A DNA stretch of 64,000 nucleotides from Zea mays (taxonomy: Eukaryota > Streptophyta > Magnoliopsida > Poales > Poaceae). Each line of letters begins with the position of its first letter. The stretch's first letter is position 1. A model generated the notes under the pieces. It did not search any database and was not told the DNA's origin. It worked only from the letters and a program-made list of their open reading frames with translations. Both the position numbers and the translations under genes were made by a program. The DNA lies in the NCBI RefSeq assembly GCF_902167145.1, contig NC_050098.1, positions 38,000,501 through 38,064,500 of the forward strand. The letters are read 5' to 3'. Positions 34,955-45,900 of this stretch are shown here, in pieces.

Positions 34955-35382
34955 CATGTGGATCTACATGACTCTTGCCTACGAGCTGGATGAGAACATC
35001 CTTTCGAGAGTTCTCCAGGCTTCCTGTGCTGGGGAGGTGCTGATGACGATAACGACGATGATGTCATCGGTGAGGGAGGAATTGATGACACTGAGCACGA
35101 GCTAGCCATAGTGGTACCAACTAGTGAACTCGGGATTGACGGTGATGGTGTGTGACTGTCGGTGTTCCCCGGAACTTCTTAGGCGGAGATGGTTTGTTGT
35201 GGAGCTAGTAGCGAGCCATCGATGTGACCGGCAAGTCCTTGGCTGCAGAGGTATGTAAGCACCTGCACAGTCCATAGGAGGTAGTTCTCTTGATTGAGCT
35301 TGACACTCACCATATGGCTGAATGATAGAATGGGCATGAGGTTAGTGCCGACGGCGTGGTTGGAGTAGGAGGCTGTGGACAT
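34955..35382 (-). pseudogene. Copia gag N-terminal part, right of the Huck insertion
   Basis: Starting near the ATG at 35380-35382, the minus strand reads MSTASYSNHAVG, then VSVKLNQENYLLWTVQVLTY, which is the N-terminal gag block of small Copia elements (KL...NY..W), and GLAGHIDGS. A stop at 35179-35181 and further stops follow. The text continues to 34955 and is resumed at 20976 on the other side of Huck. Confidence 0.75.
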
Positions 35383-35406
35383 GGTGAACTCAAAGAGATG
35401 GATCTT

Positions 35407-35419
35407 GGCTTTCATACCA
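35407..35419 (-). other. Primer-binding site of the decayed Copia element
   Basis: The minus strand reads TGGTATGAAAGCC directly inside the LTR, a tRNA-Met-type site. Confidence 0.7.
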
Positions 35420-35676
35420 TGTAAAAACTGTAATGGCTCACACAGATCCAACTTGGATTGTGTTCTCTATTTATAGACGAGTTCACTATTACAACCGATT
35501 CAAGATTCGAGAAACCTGTGTATCTCTAGCTGATCGAGAAACTAACGCTGTTCTAACCGAAAGAGAAACGAACAATGCATCATCACGTCACACACATGAC
35601 ACGATCTGCGTTTACCGCTACGCACTCAACTCATACTAATCCACAACCGAGTATAACACACACACATTTTCTAACA
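35420..35676 (-). repeat. 5' LTR of the decayed Copia element (257 bp)
   Basis: Bounded on the plus strand by TGTAAAAACTG and TTTTCTAACA, so it has TG...CA ends. Only this copy is present; no second copy is visible toward 18750. Confidence 0.7.
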
Positions 35677-36214
35677 CATCCACGTTCCTTTCAGTGATGA
35701 ATCAACCCATTCCTTAAACCTTGTACCATCATGGTTGAGAATTTCAACTTTTGAAAGCTAAAAGTCCCCTTTCTCGTTTTTTGATTGAAGTTCCAATTTC
35801 TAGTTCTTATCTTCAAATTGAAGACCTCGAATTATTGTCGAAACTTTAATGAAGTCAAGGAGTTTTTTTTTGAAAAAAAAAGACTCAAAGATAAGAGCAC
35901 ATAAATGTCCACTTAGCATTTTCACAAGTTTCGCTACAAAATTCAGCTTCAACAATAAACTAGACTCATGCAGGAGAGTCTACAAGTGAATGATTATTTC
36001 GTGCAAATTCTACGTGAGCTGCATGTGTCTCTTCCATTAATCTCGACAATAAATGTTACAAGGCTATTTATTCATGTGAAAAACTGTATATAAATACATA
36101 TAACCTTAGTTTCATACGAGTTTTAAGTGCCAGGCAACCACACGTTCTAAAAGGATTAGGTAGCCATACACACAGACACAGCAACAACGTACCACATCGA
36201 CACGAGTCTTCCTG
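35677..36214. other. Intergenic / probable 3' UTR of the host gene
   Basis: An AT-rich stretch without an open frame. On the minus strand an AATAAA lies at 36067-36072, about 145 bp past the stop of the host gene, a plausible poly(A) signal. The rest, to the Copia LTR end, shows nothing I recognise. Confidence 0.45.
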
Positions 36215-37168
36215 TCAACGACGAAGCCGTGACTCCCAGACATCGCCGTCCGCGTCCATGGCACCGACGACATCGGGCGCCACGCCGGACCGGAGGCCTC
36301 CAGCGTGACGCCCGCCCGTCCCGACAAGATCGTAGCCATGCAACGCCATGAAGAGCTTCTCCCTGTGCAAGGCCAGCTCGTCTTGCCCCGTCCTCCGCGG
36401 CTTCTGCTTCCTGACGCCACCGCCGACGCCGCCACAAGCTGCCACCGGATGCCCGCCCGCCTTCCTCCGCCGGAGCCCTCCCCTGAGCGGCACGGGCACG
36501 GCCTCCAGCCCCATTAGCTTGGCCACCACGCCGGGCTTGCACCACACCACGCTTTCCCCGGCGACGGTTGCGGGCAACCGCAGCGTCCGCTCCAGGTCCA
36601 TCTCGTATCCCCCCACGCTGCACGCGAGCGCCGCGCACCCGGCGCCGGCGGCGCAGCACACCGAAGCCCTCGCCGGGCGGTTGGCGCCGTCGCCGTCGCG
36701 GCCCATGCCCTGGTAGAAGCCGCTGAACGACGCGCGGTACATGGCGTCCCGGCCGTCGAGCGAGAAGCGCGGGTACTGGGTCAGCGCGTCCCGCGCCGAC
36801 CGGAGCACGTGGTCGGCCGGGCCGCCGTCGACGCAGGACATCCGCCGCGGGCACCAGCCCTGCTCCTCCGCCGACGTCCCCTCCCCCGTCGCCGCGCGCC
36901 GCGCCTTCCTGGCGGCCTCCTCCTCCAGGTCCAGCTGCAGGATCATCTGCTCAAGCGTGACCGCCGAACCACCGTCGCCCCCGGTGCCGCTCACCTCGGT
37001 CTCCGCCACGCACGAGCCAACCACCGACGGCGGCACGGCAACGAAGGATGAGGATGCTGCGTCCGCGCCCGCGGCGCTGCCGGCGGCCAGCTCCTTGCCG
37101 TGGAGCTGCTGCACCGTGGACGTGGAGGCGACGCCGTGGCAGAAACTGGGGAGCCCGCGACGGCGCAT
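36215..37168 (-). CDS. VARLMGLE-motif (DUF3741-associated) protein, likely host gene
   Basis: An uninterrupted 317-codon frame, GC-rich and without introns, is the only long open frame in the window with no transposon motif. I use the first ATG (37166-37168); the frame stays open 15 codons further to a TAA, and a GTG at 37199-37201 precedes RRLSIHDT, so a spliced upstream exon is possible. Visible parts are VTLEQMILQLDLEEEAARKARR, cut here as an amphipathic acidic/basic helix (about residues 70-92), SLDGRDAMYRASFSGFY (about 136-152), and CKPGVVAKLMGLEAVPVP (about 210-227), which carries the VARLMGLE motif known from LONGIFOLIA/TRM-type proteins. The C-terminal DUF4378 of those proteins is absent. 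Function is unknown; a link to microtubule-associated TRM proteins is inference only. Confidence 0.8.
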   Translation of the reverse strand: MRRRGLPSFCHGVASTSTVQQLHGKELAAGSAAGADAASSSFVAVPPSVVGSCVAETEVSGTGGDGGSAVTLEQMILQLDLEEEAARKARRAATGEGTSAEEQGWCPRRMSCVDGGPADHVLRSARDALTQYPRFSLDGRDAMYRASFSGFYQGMGRDGDGANRPARASVCCAAGAGCAALACSVGGYEMDLERTLRLPATVAGESVVWCKPGVVAKLMGLEAVPVPLRGGLRRRKAGGHPVAACGGVGGGVRKQKPRRTGQDELALHREKLFMALHGYDLVGTGGRHAGGLRSGVAPDVVGAMDADGDVWESRLRR

Positions 37169-37201
37169 CGTGTCGTGGATCGAGAGGCGACGGGCAGCCA
37201 C

Positions 37202-37890
37202 AAACTGACTTTACCAGGAAGAGGAAGAGCCAGCTCTCTGTGGTCTGAGATGGCATGGCGGTCTGGTAATGGTGGGCGAGAAGTATAAACGTACGTAAAC
37301 GTAAGTGCGCGCGGCGGGGCACGGGCGCACGGCTCGCGATCGACGTCCATGGTCGTTACTTGCGCGCTCGTGATGCCGTTTAAGGAGGGGGAGGGGATGG
37401 GCGACGCATGAAGAGGAGCGTGGGTCTAGTGAATGTCATGGAGGCGGTGGTGCACCAATTGCAGTCACAGGAGAGCAAGCAAACGTAGGAGGGTCAGTCA
37501 GGGTGATCCATCCACCGGCCGGCGGGTCACAAAGCCATGTACAATTGGAATCACAAGACAAAGCATGCGAGAGAGGCCAACAAGACCATACCTTTCCTTT
37601 TGAATTATGTCACTGTTAAGTCTACCTGTCTAATCAAATCTAAACTATAACAGCGAAGGAATAAAAAAACTAAGTTTATTTTGAATTCTTCTATCCATCT
37701 ACGTTTTTCACCCTTAGATTTTTTTTTATGTCTAACCCATCTGGTTGCTTGCCACTTACCTGACGAGTGGATCCAGATCTTGTTTGTGCAGATATATACG
37801 CCAACTCTAGGTCGTTGGAATAGATTATTGCGTGACTGGTAGAATTGATCAACACTTCCAAAAAACTGCCAACACATGTAGCCATGACGC
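37202..37890. other. Upstream region of the host gene
   Basis: No gene is supported here. Overlapping minus-strand frames between 36951 and 37350 are shadows of the host gene in other registers. I see no good TATA box in the first 300 bp upstream on the minus strand. Pyrimidine/purine runs near 37380-37410 (GGAGGGGGAGGGGATGG) may belong to a promoter. Confidence 0.4.
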
Positions 37891-38013
37891 ACTCTCGGAT
37901 GATTAGTCCCGGTTAGAATTGGTTGAGGAATGGCATTAGTTTTGGTTAAGAAATGATATTAGTCTCGGTTTCTCAACCGTGGCTACAGCTTTATAATTAA
38001 AGACCACTTTTAG

Positions 38014-38183
38014 AAGATGTTTGGTACATCATAAGTCCATTCCTTAAATTTGATAGGATGACCTCATTACTAATGTTAGTACTAACTATGAAAAATTAAT
38101 GAGGTGTTTATTTCACAAACCAAACAAAAATAGTGATGAGTGAGATGATAATGAGCTAGCTTATTTATCAAACCAAACACCCT
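38014..38183. mobile_element. Nested Tourist-like MITE
   Basis: About 170 bp between AGATGTTTGGTACATCA and TCAAACCAAACACCCT. The ends are inverted repeats of the GGTGTTTGGT type seen in Tourist MITEs of grasses. The target duplication is unclear. Confidence 0.45.
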
Positions 38184-38243
38184 ATTAATTTCGATTCAGA
38201 TAATCGTGACAAATGTTGCTCACTAAAAAAAGAGTGTAGGTGT

Positions 38244-38322
38244 GGGATTGAATCCAAGGCCTCCCACGTCATCCTTCACATATATGTGTGATCATCTCAC
38301 AAGGCGCACCTATCAACTGAGA
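38244..38322 (-). other. tRNA-like patch (A-box and B-box like)
   Basis: On the minus strand, TCTCAGTTGATAGGTGCGCC (38303-38322) resembles a tRNA A-box and GGATTCAATCCC (38244-38255) resembles a B-box. The spacing is wider than in an intact tRNA and no full cloverleaf is evident, so it may be a decayed tRNA gene or a SINE-derived piece carried in the MITE. Confidence 0.4.
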
Positions 38323-38455
38323 CAAATGTAACCTTTAGACCAGATTGATGTTACCAGTTAGGACTAAACGTCTTCTGACATCCATTAAACATTAGATCCA
38401 ATACTGATGTTCATATTAATGCTGGACGTAATTCTATCTAGGGCTAATATGCTAA

Positions 38456-38833
38456 GGGTCTGTTTAGAATATCTAAAGATAATTGTTAGCAGCTAAAATT
38501 ACATGTAAGGGTTCCAAACTGTCCAATTAAAGCTTCACCTACTTGTTAGAGCTAGATGTCAACTAACAATTAGTTCATTAGCTAGGTTGGGGCAACTAAA
38601 ATCAGCTAAAACTTGGCAAAAAAGATAGTATTGCCCCTTATCCTTTCAACGCAACCCTTGATCTCGACTCGACACAGGGGTACTATTGGAAACTAGTAGT
38701 TTAACCAACCTATTAGCCGGAGGTTCCAAACAATGTCCAACTAATGGTTAGCTAGCTAATAGTTAGTTGGCCCATTCTAGCCAACAATTTATTAGCTAGC
38801 TAACAATTAACTCTAGGGGTTCCAAACATACCC
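38456..38833. mobile_element. Tourist-like (PIF/Harbinger) MITE, 378 bp
   Basis: The left end GGGTCTGTTTAGAATA and the reverse complement of the right end, GGGTATGTTTGGAACC, are terminal inverted repeats. The trinucleotide TAA flanks both sides (38453-38455 and 38834-38836), the target duplication typical of PIF/Harbinger elements. The interior is rich in TTAGCTAGCTAA-like short palindromes and has no ORF. Confidence 0.75.
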
Positions 38834-38836
38834 TAA

Positions 38837-41198
38837 ATCGAAGGTATGTTCTCAATTAGAGTATAATTGGCCCAAACTAATTTTGTTTACCTGCAACACT
38901 AACTCCACATCATCTTATTTCTTCTTACACGAAAACCAATCTATATCGAATAAAATTGCAACATTATTAAATCCAACCTAACTTAGCATATTGTTGACAC
39001 CTGAATTGGACCATAGACCAAGTAATACTAGATTGTTTAGATTGCCAAATACCCTAAAACACAATGAGGATCATACTAATGTGATGAAGAACCGAGAGAT
39101 TTAAGAGGAAATCACCAAAGGATAATCAGCCATAGTTACGTGATGAAGAACAACTAGTTTTCGAGCAAAATTGTAAAAAACATTGAACTTCTTACTAGGT
39201 TGCCTAGGCCGATCAATAAGGCTAGATCCTTGTTGTCCATCAAGCGGTGTACAATAACATTGACATTGGAAGAGATTAAGCAAAAAAAAGAGAGTAATAA
39301 TTGTAAAACAATATCGATTGTGTGTTGGATACTTCATCGACTATGCCCCTTAGATTTATAAGGAGTGAGTAGTCTTATCACACAAGATGACAAAACCCTT
39401 ACAAAAACACATTTAAATCCAATCTGGTCCACGACCTAAATTCTTTCAAAAATCATAAATAATTCATCAGACTTCAAACGAGATGATCTGTATATTTTTT
39501 GTTTGGGTAGATGTGAATAACACAATGGTGTATACTTGTAATGCATTCTTCTATACGAGAAACTTTGAAAAAATTAACCTGGCCAATTTTGGGAACCAAT
39601 TAAATTGGTTTCAGTTATGCCAGCTCCTAAAAACTTGTTGTTTTTGTCTTGACTCCAAATAAGAAGATACAAATATGCTTTGGAGTTTATTATACACTTT
39701 GAACATTTTTAGGTGTTAACATACACCAAATCATAGTTTCAAACCATAAGACTACTTGACCAAACCATATACAAAGAAGATTGATACGAATGATAAAGCT
39801 AGTTGATATGAATTCATCCAAATACATTACCATGTTTCATACACACCCCGTGTGATTCTTGTTGTATAATCAACAAATTTACCACACTGAGCCACAAACA
39901 AATCAATAGATCAATTCAATAGCGCTTTGGATTACTGATCTACAACGAATGATGTTGGTGAAGAATTGACTGCGGGGCAAGAAAAAGGTTCTACGGAACC
40001 CATATGTCATCAGTGCACAACTGATTGTTTTCTAATAATAGCCACTTTTTACTAGCGGTTCATAATGTATATACATTAGTAGAAATAAAACTATAGGACA
40101 ACAAAATTGTTAATAAAAATCATGTGTTTTATGTTAGTGGTTTTCTTTAAAACATGACAAGTACATAAAATATAATTAGCCATATGATTATTACACCAAG
40201 ATTCTTGTTGTATATAACAGATAGTTCCATCATGAGCACTTGAGAACCAATCACATGCTCAAAATCCATGTGGAACTACCAATTAACCTACCCATAGAAA
40301 TATCAGTGGTAATCCCTTTTATTTTGCTTAATGATTGGGTTCTGAGTCTAGGGTATGACATATAATATTAGAAGGGGGTACATACATGAATGTGACTGAT
40401 ACTGGTGCCTCGGCTTCTGAGCTAATGGTAACAATGTTTGACAACTAGTCCCACGTGGGCATAACAACAAGGCTTAGAGATGGAACCAAAAGAAGCTAAA
40501 TCACGATATGAATTTACTCTTCCATGATGGGTCACTTTTTCTTAGCCTAGTTTGATCCTTCTCTTGCGCTTGATTTCCCTAGGGACCTGGTTTTCATGAC
40601 CCCTATTGACACCCTGATGATGATATGCATAGTACCTACTAGAAATACTCAAAAATATGTTTCATTAGGCGTACGACAATGAAGATGATCTCGCCCACAA
40701 GACTAATCTAGCAGCGGACCCTAGGGCCTCTATCAGCACCTAGGGGAGGTCATACTCTTGAATATTGCCAAGATATATCCAAGGATCCTGGTATAAGAGG
40801 TTACTAAAGGGCTAACTATTTAAACCATCGTTGTTGGGTCCCATGCCTTAGGGACCTACCTTGACTCTGGTCGAGGTAGGAGCCTAACCCTCTAGACAAC
40901 TTGACCTCGAGGCACTCAAAAAAATGATATCTACACCATGTCCCATTAAAATGGCCAAGCGTACTAAGGCCCTCGTTGCCCTAGAGCACTCTGAAGTTTA
41001 GTGCACCCCCGCACTTACGGAAGCTAGTTCACAAGGAGGGTGTAAGACCCGGGGCCTGGGGCCCTAGGGTGCCCTTGGAATGGTTATACCCGGGCACCCT
41101 AGTGCCCTAGAGACAATCTGCAAGAATGGTCTAAGTACCTAGGCCCCTAGTGCCCCACGATGCTCATGACAAATTTAAGCGCCCATGTCTGATGCCTT
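38837..41198. other. Unresolved intergenic DNA
   Basis: AT-rich decayed sequence without a recognisable gene. The minus-strand open frame at 39101-39337 has a hydrophobic N-terminal stretch but no domain and poor context. From about 40700, runs of CCTAGG/GCCCTAGG-rich text look like part of an old repeat that resumes after 42690. A perfect 11-bp inverted repeat lies at 41064-41074 and 41092-41102. Confidence 0.3.
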
Positions 41199-42690
41199 TT
41201 GAGAGCACCTAGAGGGGGTGAATAGGCGATCATGCAAAATTAAGACTAAAACCACAAACTTAGTCTAAAATGAAGTTAGTGCAAACTAAAACCAAGTTTG
41301 AGTAGAGAAGAAGAAAGCGAGTCCTCTTCACTTGATTGCTCTTTCAAGATATAGTATAGATTAAGAGCAATATTGCAAGTGAATTTGAGAGGCTTAGGAA
41401 GTGGAGGAAAATCACAAGCAAATAAGCACACAAGACACACTGATTTTTCCCATGGTTCGATCAAGCCTAAAATGCTTGCCTACTCCACGTTGTAGTGTCC
41501 CAATGGACAAGGGTTGCCCTCAACCACTGTCAAGTGATCCAAAGATTGAACTTGAGTGCCATAGTTCTTCCTTATATCATGTTTAGCCCTGTCCACAAGG
41601 AATCTCCACAAGTTGGAGTCTTTTGCAGCGTTACACAAGATTAGAGTCATAAATTAGAGTAAGGAAGGAAGAGAAAGTACACACACAATAGCAAATCACA
41701 ACAACACACGCAAGAAACATGATGACAAGAGCACGAGTACACAAATTCACAAGAACAGCTCAGAATTGGCGCTCATATCTCACTAAAACCACTAGAATGC
41801 GTTGTTGCAGTATGTCGGAGTGTTGTGTTGCTCTTGGAGTACTTGGTTACTGAATGGAGGCACCTAGGGGTTGATTATATAGACCAAGGAGCTCTAGGAG
41901 TCGTTGCCTCCTTCCTTAGAAAGCTACAGATCTAGGCTATCTGCGGGCGCACAGGACCGAACCGGTGCACCACCAGACCGAATCCATGCTCCCCTAGTTC
42001 GGGATCTGATTGGACGATTTCCGTAGCTGTGTGGCACCGGATCGGTCCGGTGTGCCTCCGGACCATGGGCCACGTCAGCTAGCCATTGGCACGCTGAAGC
42101 CTGTTGGAGAGTAGCCGTTGGAGATGGTCTGGTTGCACACCCGATTGACACTGTTCACAGTCTGATGAATTTTATAATGAAATTTCCGAGACCGAGAAGT
42201 ACGGCTAGGACCCACGGACCCAGTTCGGTGCACCACCGAACCGGTCTGGTGAGGTCCAGACCAGACCAACTTTAGCTCTTTTTAGCCTATCTCCTCCAAA
42301 CCTTTTTGGCTGTCTTTGGAGGTTTCCCTACAACTTAGATAAACATTATTAGTACCCAATCCAATTGACTAAGTGTGGGAACCATACCTCTTTCTCAGAT
42401 TTTCAGTGAAGCTCCTAAATTTGCTCAAACTAAGTCCATATTGCACTTTCTTCTACAAAAGAGGTTAGAGTCCAAACAAAATTACTAGAAACATTGGAAT
42501 GGACCTATGCAACATGTCTAAGGGTGCAAACCTCACAAATATATCATTTTACTCCAAGTTGCATATTTGGGCCCCTATTAGAGCTCTTTTGGGTTTTATC
42601 TATTCAAATTGCCTTTAATGTACTTGTGCTCATACTCACATTAACTAAGTTAGTTTAAGATGGTGTGTTGGGCATTTAATCACCCAAACA
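41199..42690. repeat. Decayed Sirevirus-type LTR
   Basis: The start AGAGCACCTAGAGGGGGTGAATAGGCGATC (given here as its sense, 41209-41238) has the same order as the Sirevirus LTRs at 7642 and 15578, and the end near 42660-42690 (TGTTGGGCATTTAATCACC) matches the TGTTGGGCAATTCAACCACC region of those LTRs. Palindrome-like CCGGATCGGTCCGGTGTG near 42040 is a changed form of the 17-bp motif. No coding part is attached. Confidence 0.55.
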
Positions 42691-42946
42691 GGTAGAAGTG
42701 GCCCCATGACACATTTCTCTTATCACCTTGGTACACTCATAATAGGAGAAACACTTAGTAGCTTAGGGTCTTTACTAGCCCCTAGGTCCTTGAGGTCCAT
42801 GGCATCAAGTAATATATGGATATGGTTGTGTCCTAAGGTACCTAGTGCTTGGGGCATCTTATGGGAGTAAGGGACTTGCTATGACTAAGTATAGACCTAT
42901 ACACAAGATAGAAGGATTGGTTGCTCCCGCCAAGGGCATTATGGTT
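42691..42946. other. Flank of the solo LTR
   Basis: About 250 bp of repeat-like text without a gene. It ends in TGGTT, the left copy of the target duplication of the solo LTR. Confidence 0.4.
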
Positions 42947-45900
42947 TGTAACACCTCAAAATCATATGTTGGTAAGCTAGTAAAATTCTCCAAGGATTTT
43001 GAATAAAAATACCTTTCAATAAGATTTTTTTACCTTTGGAGTTACATCTCTTAAAACAAATATGGTTTCTAATAAAAATTTAATAAAAGAAGACACATAT
43101 GGTTTTAGTCATTCCTTTATTGAAAAATATATTTATAAGTACTCTCAAAGAATTTGATGCACTACAAACTTATTTTCTTAAGGTACCTATTTTCTATTTT
43201 TTGTGTGTATGGAGTGCATATTTAAAGGATTTTGCTTAAATAGGATAATAAATAAATAAGTAAATTTAATTATATATTGAATTTCATGTTGGGTCTTATT
43301 TGGTTGTGCATTTTGAATTTTAACTCTGAATCCAAATTGAAATTTAAATTTGAATTAGTAAATAAAATAGAAAAATGGAAGAAAAACAAACGAAAAGAGG
43401 AATACGTGCGTTTGGGCCCAATGTACTCCAGTCGGCCAATTTCTTCTACTCCTGGCCGAGCAGCCCAGTAACTCTCGGCCGACCCACCACCCACACCAGC
43501 CAACTGCGCTCCGTTGCTGGCAAGGGGGCCACTTATCAGCCTTGCTTCCTTGTGTTCACGCGTGCCCGTGTCCCAGACTGATGGAGTCACATGCTCGGGG
43601 GTCTTCGGTTAGCTGAGATTCCGTCGTGATCTTTGTAACCGTTGCAACAAACTGGGGCACCGTCCGAGGATCTCTCGATACCGCTTCCCCTCTCTGGTGG
43701 ACTCGACCCCCTCCCACAAGTATAAGTGCCAGCCACCCCACCTCTCGGCTCATCAGAAACTGGATGCGAACTCGAAGCCACCGTAGCCATGCAAGCAACA
43801 CACGCCGGGGAGGGAGCTCAGTGTCACCGTGGGTATTTCACGCTTGTGCGTCCGACCGAGGTGATTGGAGGGTCGAGGAGGTGCTCGCAGAAGCATACAC
43901 TACAGAATCGGGGCACACGGCGTTGAGTCGGTTTGGAGATTTTTCACCAGCGGACGGATCGTCGCCGCGTTTCGCCCTGCCTTGGATCGGAGCTGCTATG
44001 CTGCAATAGCTGGTAAGATGCTTGCCCTATCGTTCATCTTCCTTCCCTACATGGTTTGCTTCTAAGTTCTAGCGGGTTGGGGCGCTAGGAGGAAGTCGTT
44101 GTGCCCTGCCATAGAGCCATGGAGAGCCGGTGTTGGGAGTTTGAGCAGGATAACTGGTGATGAGAAGGGTTGTCATGTTCAGGAAAGTTAGGGCTTCGTT
44201 TTCATGTGATCAGAATCGATATCCGAGCACGGGGGCATCGGGTGGCGTGCACCGGCGAGCTGCTCAGTCGAGGAGGCGAGCGCGCCACCATTGTGTTCGG
44301 TCAAGGGGAAGAAGACACACTTGAACCGTAGGATGGCTCAGGAACTGCTATGATTAGATTAGGTGATACCCCGTTCGATGCATAATATCAGAGCCACCAA
44401 TCGGTCGATGGGGCGGATCTGGCTAATTTGTGGCGTGCTGTCGACTGTGGATCTCAGATCTAAGGACCCCAAAAGCGTACCGGTTTGGTAAATGCAAGAT
44501 CTAATCTGAGCCTTCGAATTTAAATCGTGCAGTTCAAATCTCTGTGTACCCCTTCGCCGGGGACGATTTGCAAAAGAGTCTTCATGTTTTTGTTAAACTA
44601 ACCCGCGCTCCTATGCTATAGTAAAACCGTTACAGCAAGGCCCAAAACATTGTGAAACAGACCCCAAACTCTGTGGTTTTCCTAACCGCCGTCCAAAGCC
44701 TTTTTATTATAAAATTAAATCAGGAAGTTGATTTTTAGTATAAAAATAATTCCCGAATCTTAGAATATTCATAACTTGAACATTTTAACTTCAATTCGAT
44801 CCGTTCAAGTTGTGTTAGATTCATATAAATATTTACTACAAAGTGACAAACATTATCTTGTCATATCACATACTTTTATAATTAGATAACGGTTAACCTA
44901 TGTTTAGTAGATTAATAATTCTAAGTTCATCTGTGTATAATTATAATCTAACTCAAATATGAATTGTAATTAAGATATAATTTAGATTAGAAGATACATT
45001 AGATGTTTATTTGAATATCTTTCTCACATGATTTATAGTAACCAAAATTACATAGCTTTAATTGTTTAAACACGTAGACCTTCCGAAAACCATATCTTTT
45101 CAACCGCAACTATGTTTTTAGTGGTTCTCGAACCTACGATCTCGTAGCAACGCGTAGAATATTTTTACGCAGTGTATTCTTATGCTTTGGTGTAATGTTA
45201 CCATATACATTATTTGCTTGATTGTATGTATTGCTACGAGTAGAGGCGAGATGATGAGGAATCTAAAGCCCAACTTTTGGGGAAGCATCTGGACAACAAG
45301 GTTATCGTAAGTATAAGGCAAGTTGTGTCCTTGATCACATTCTTTGACCTAATAATGTTCTTAGTTCTGATAATCACCATGGCACTGTTAGACTTAATCT
45401 GATGGGACCTAATAGGTTACCTAGTTTTGTTTACCCTACACCTTGCATACAATTGAATTATTGGGTAGTTCTGTTATGCTCTATTTGGGTTTGGGTGTTA
45501 TACTATATGTGAATCATGATCATGCTTATTATTACGGATAAATGTTTATGAGTTATTTATGATACATGATAAGATCATTTTGTTAATTGGAATATGGAGC
45601 TTAACCTGAGATAATCGTGATACCACAAGGGTGGTATGGGACGCCCTTGGCCAATTAATTAGGAAAACTACTATGTGAGAGCCTTACCCAAAAGGGGCAA
45701 GTGGGGAGGAGTTGCAAGTATAGGGAGGTTCCCGAGTCGACCTGTCTATGATAGCTTTTTTGGATGAGGGATTCCTATACCCCTTTTCCTTAATCCGTAA
45801 CAGGTTTTCTCATACTAGTGAAACTTTGTAAATACCTCATATTGCTATCATGCCTCGTCTCCTCGGTAGAGATGAATGGAAAGTCGCGATCCCTTGGCAA

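Larger units (their letters stand above)
18750..35676 (-). mobile_element. Decayed small-LTR Copia element, truncated at its 3' side, split by Huck
   Basis: Fragments of one minus-strand Copia element flank the Huck insertion. On the right are a 257-bp LTR (35420-35676), a primer site and the gag N-terminus; on the left are the gag middle, a pre-integrase part, integrase core pieces and the integrase-to-RT linker. No reverse transcriptase, RNase H or second LTR is visible left of about 18750, so the 3' half was lost. The short LTR suggests the Ale/Retrofit side of Copia, which is an inference. Many stops and shifts mean an old insertion. Confidence 0.75.
37903..38370. mobile_element. MITE-like element with diverged terminal inverted repeats
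   Basis: The left end TTAGTCCCGGTTAGAATTGG (about 37905) and the right end CCAGTTAGGACTAA (about 38352) are inverted, imperfect matches of the TTAGTCC...GGTT type common in grass MITEs. It contains a second, nested MITE-like block. No target duplication is clear and the boundaries are approximate. Confidence 0.45.

Noticed and set aside
37284..37289. TATAAA upstream of the host gene.
   Set aside because: It is on the plus strand; on the gene's strand it reads TTTATA and is not a convincing TATA box.
36951..37350. Alternative minus-strand frames covering the host gene 5' end.
   Set aside because: They are in other registers of the same GC-rich exon and lose the VARLMGLE motif.
39101..39337. 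Small hydrophobic protein with a possible signal peptide.
   Set aside because: Only 78 codons in AT-rich decayed DNA, with no domain, promoter or similar copy visible.
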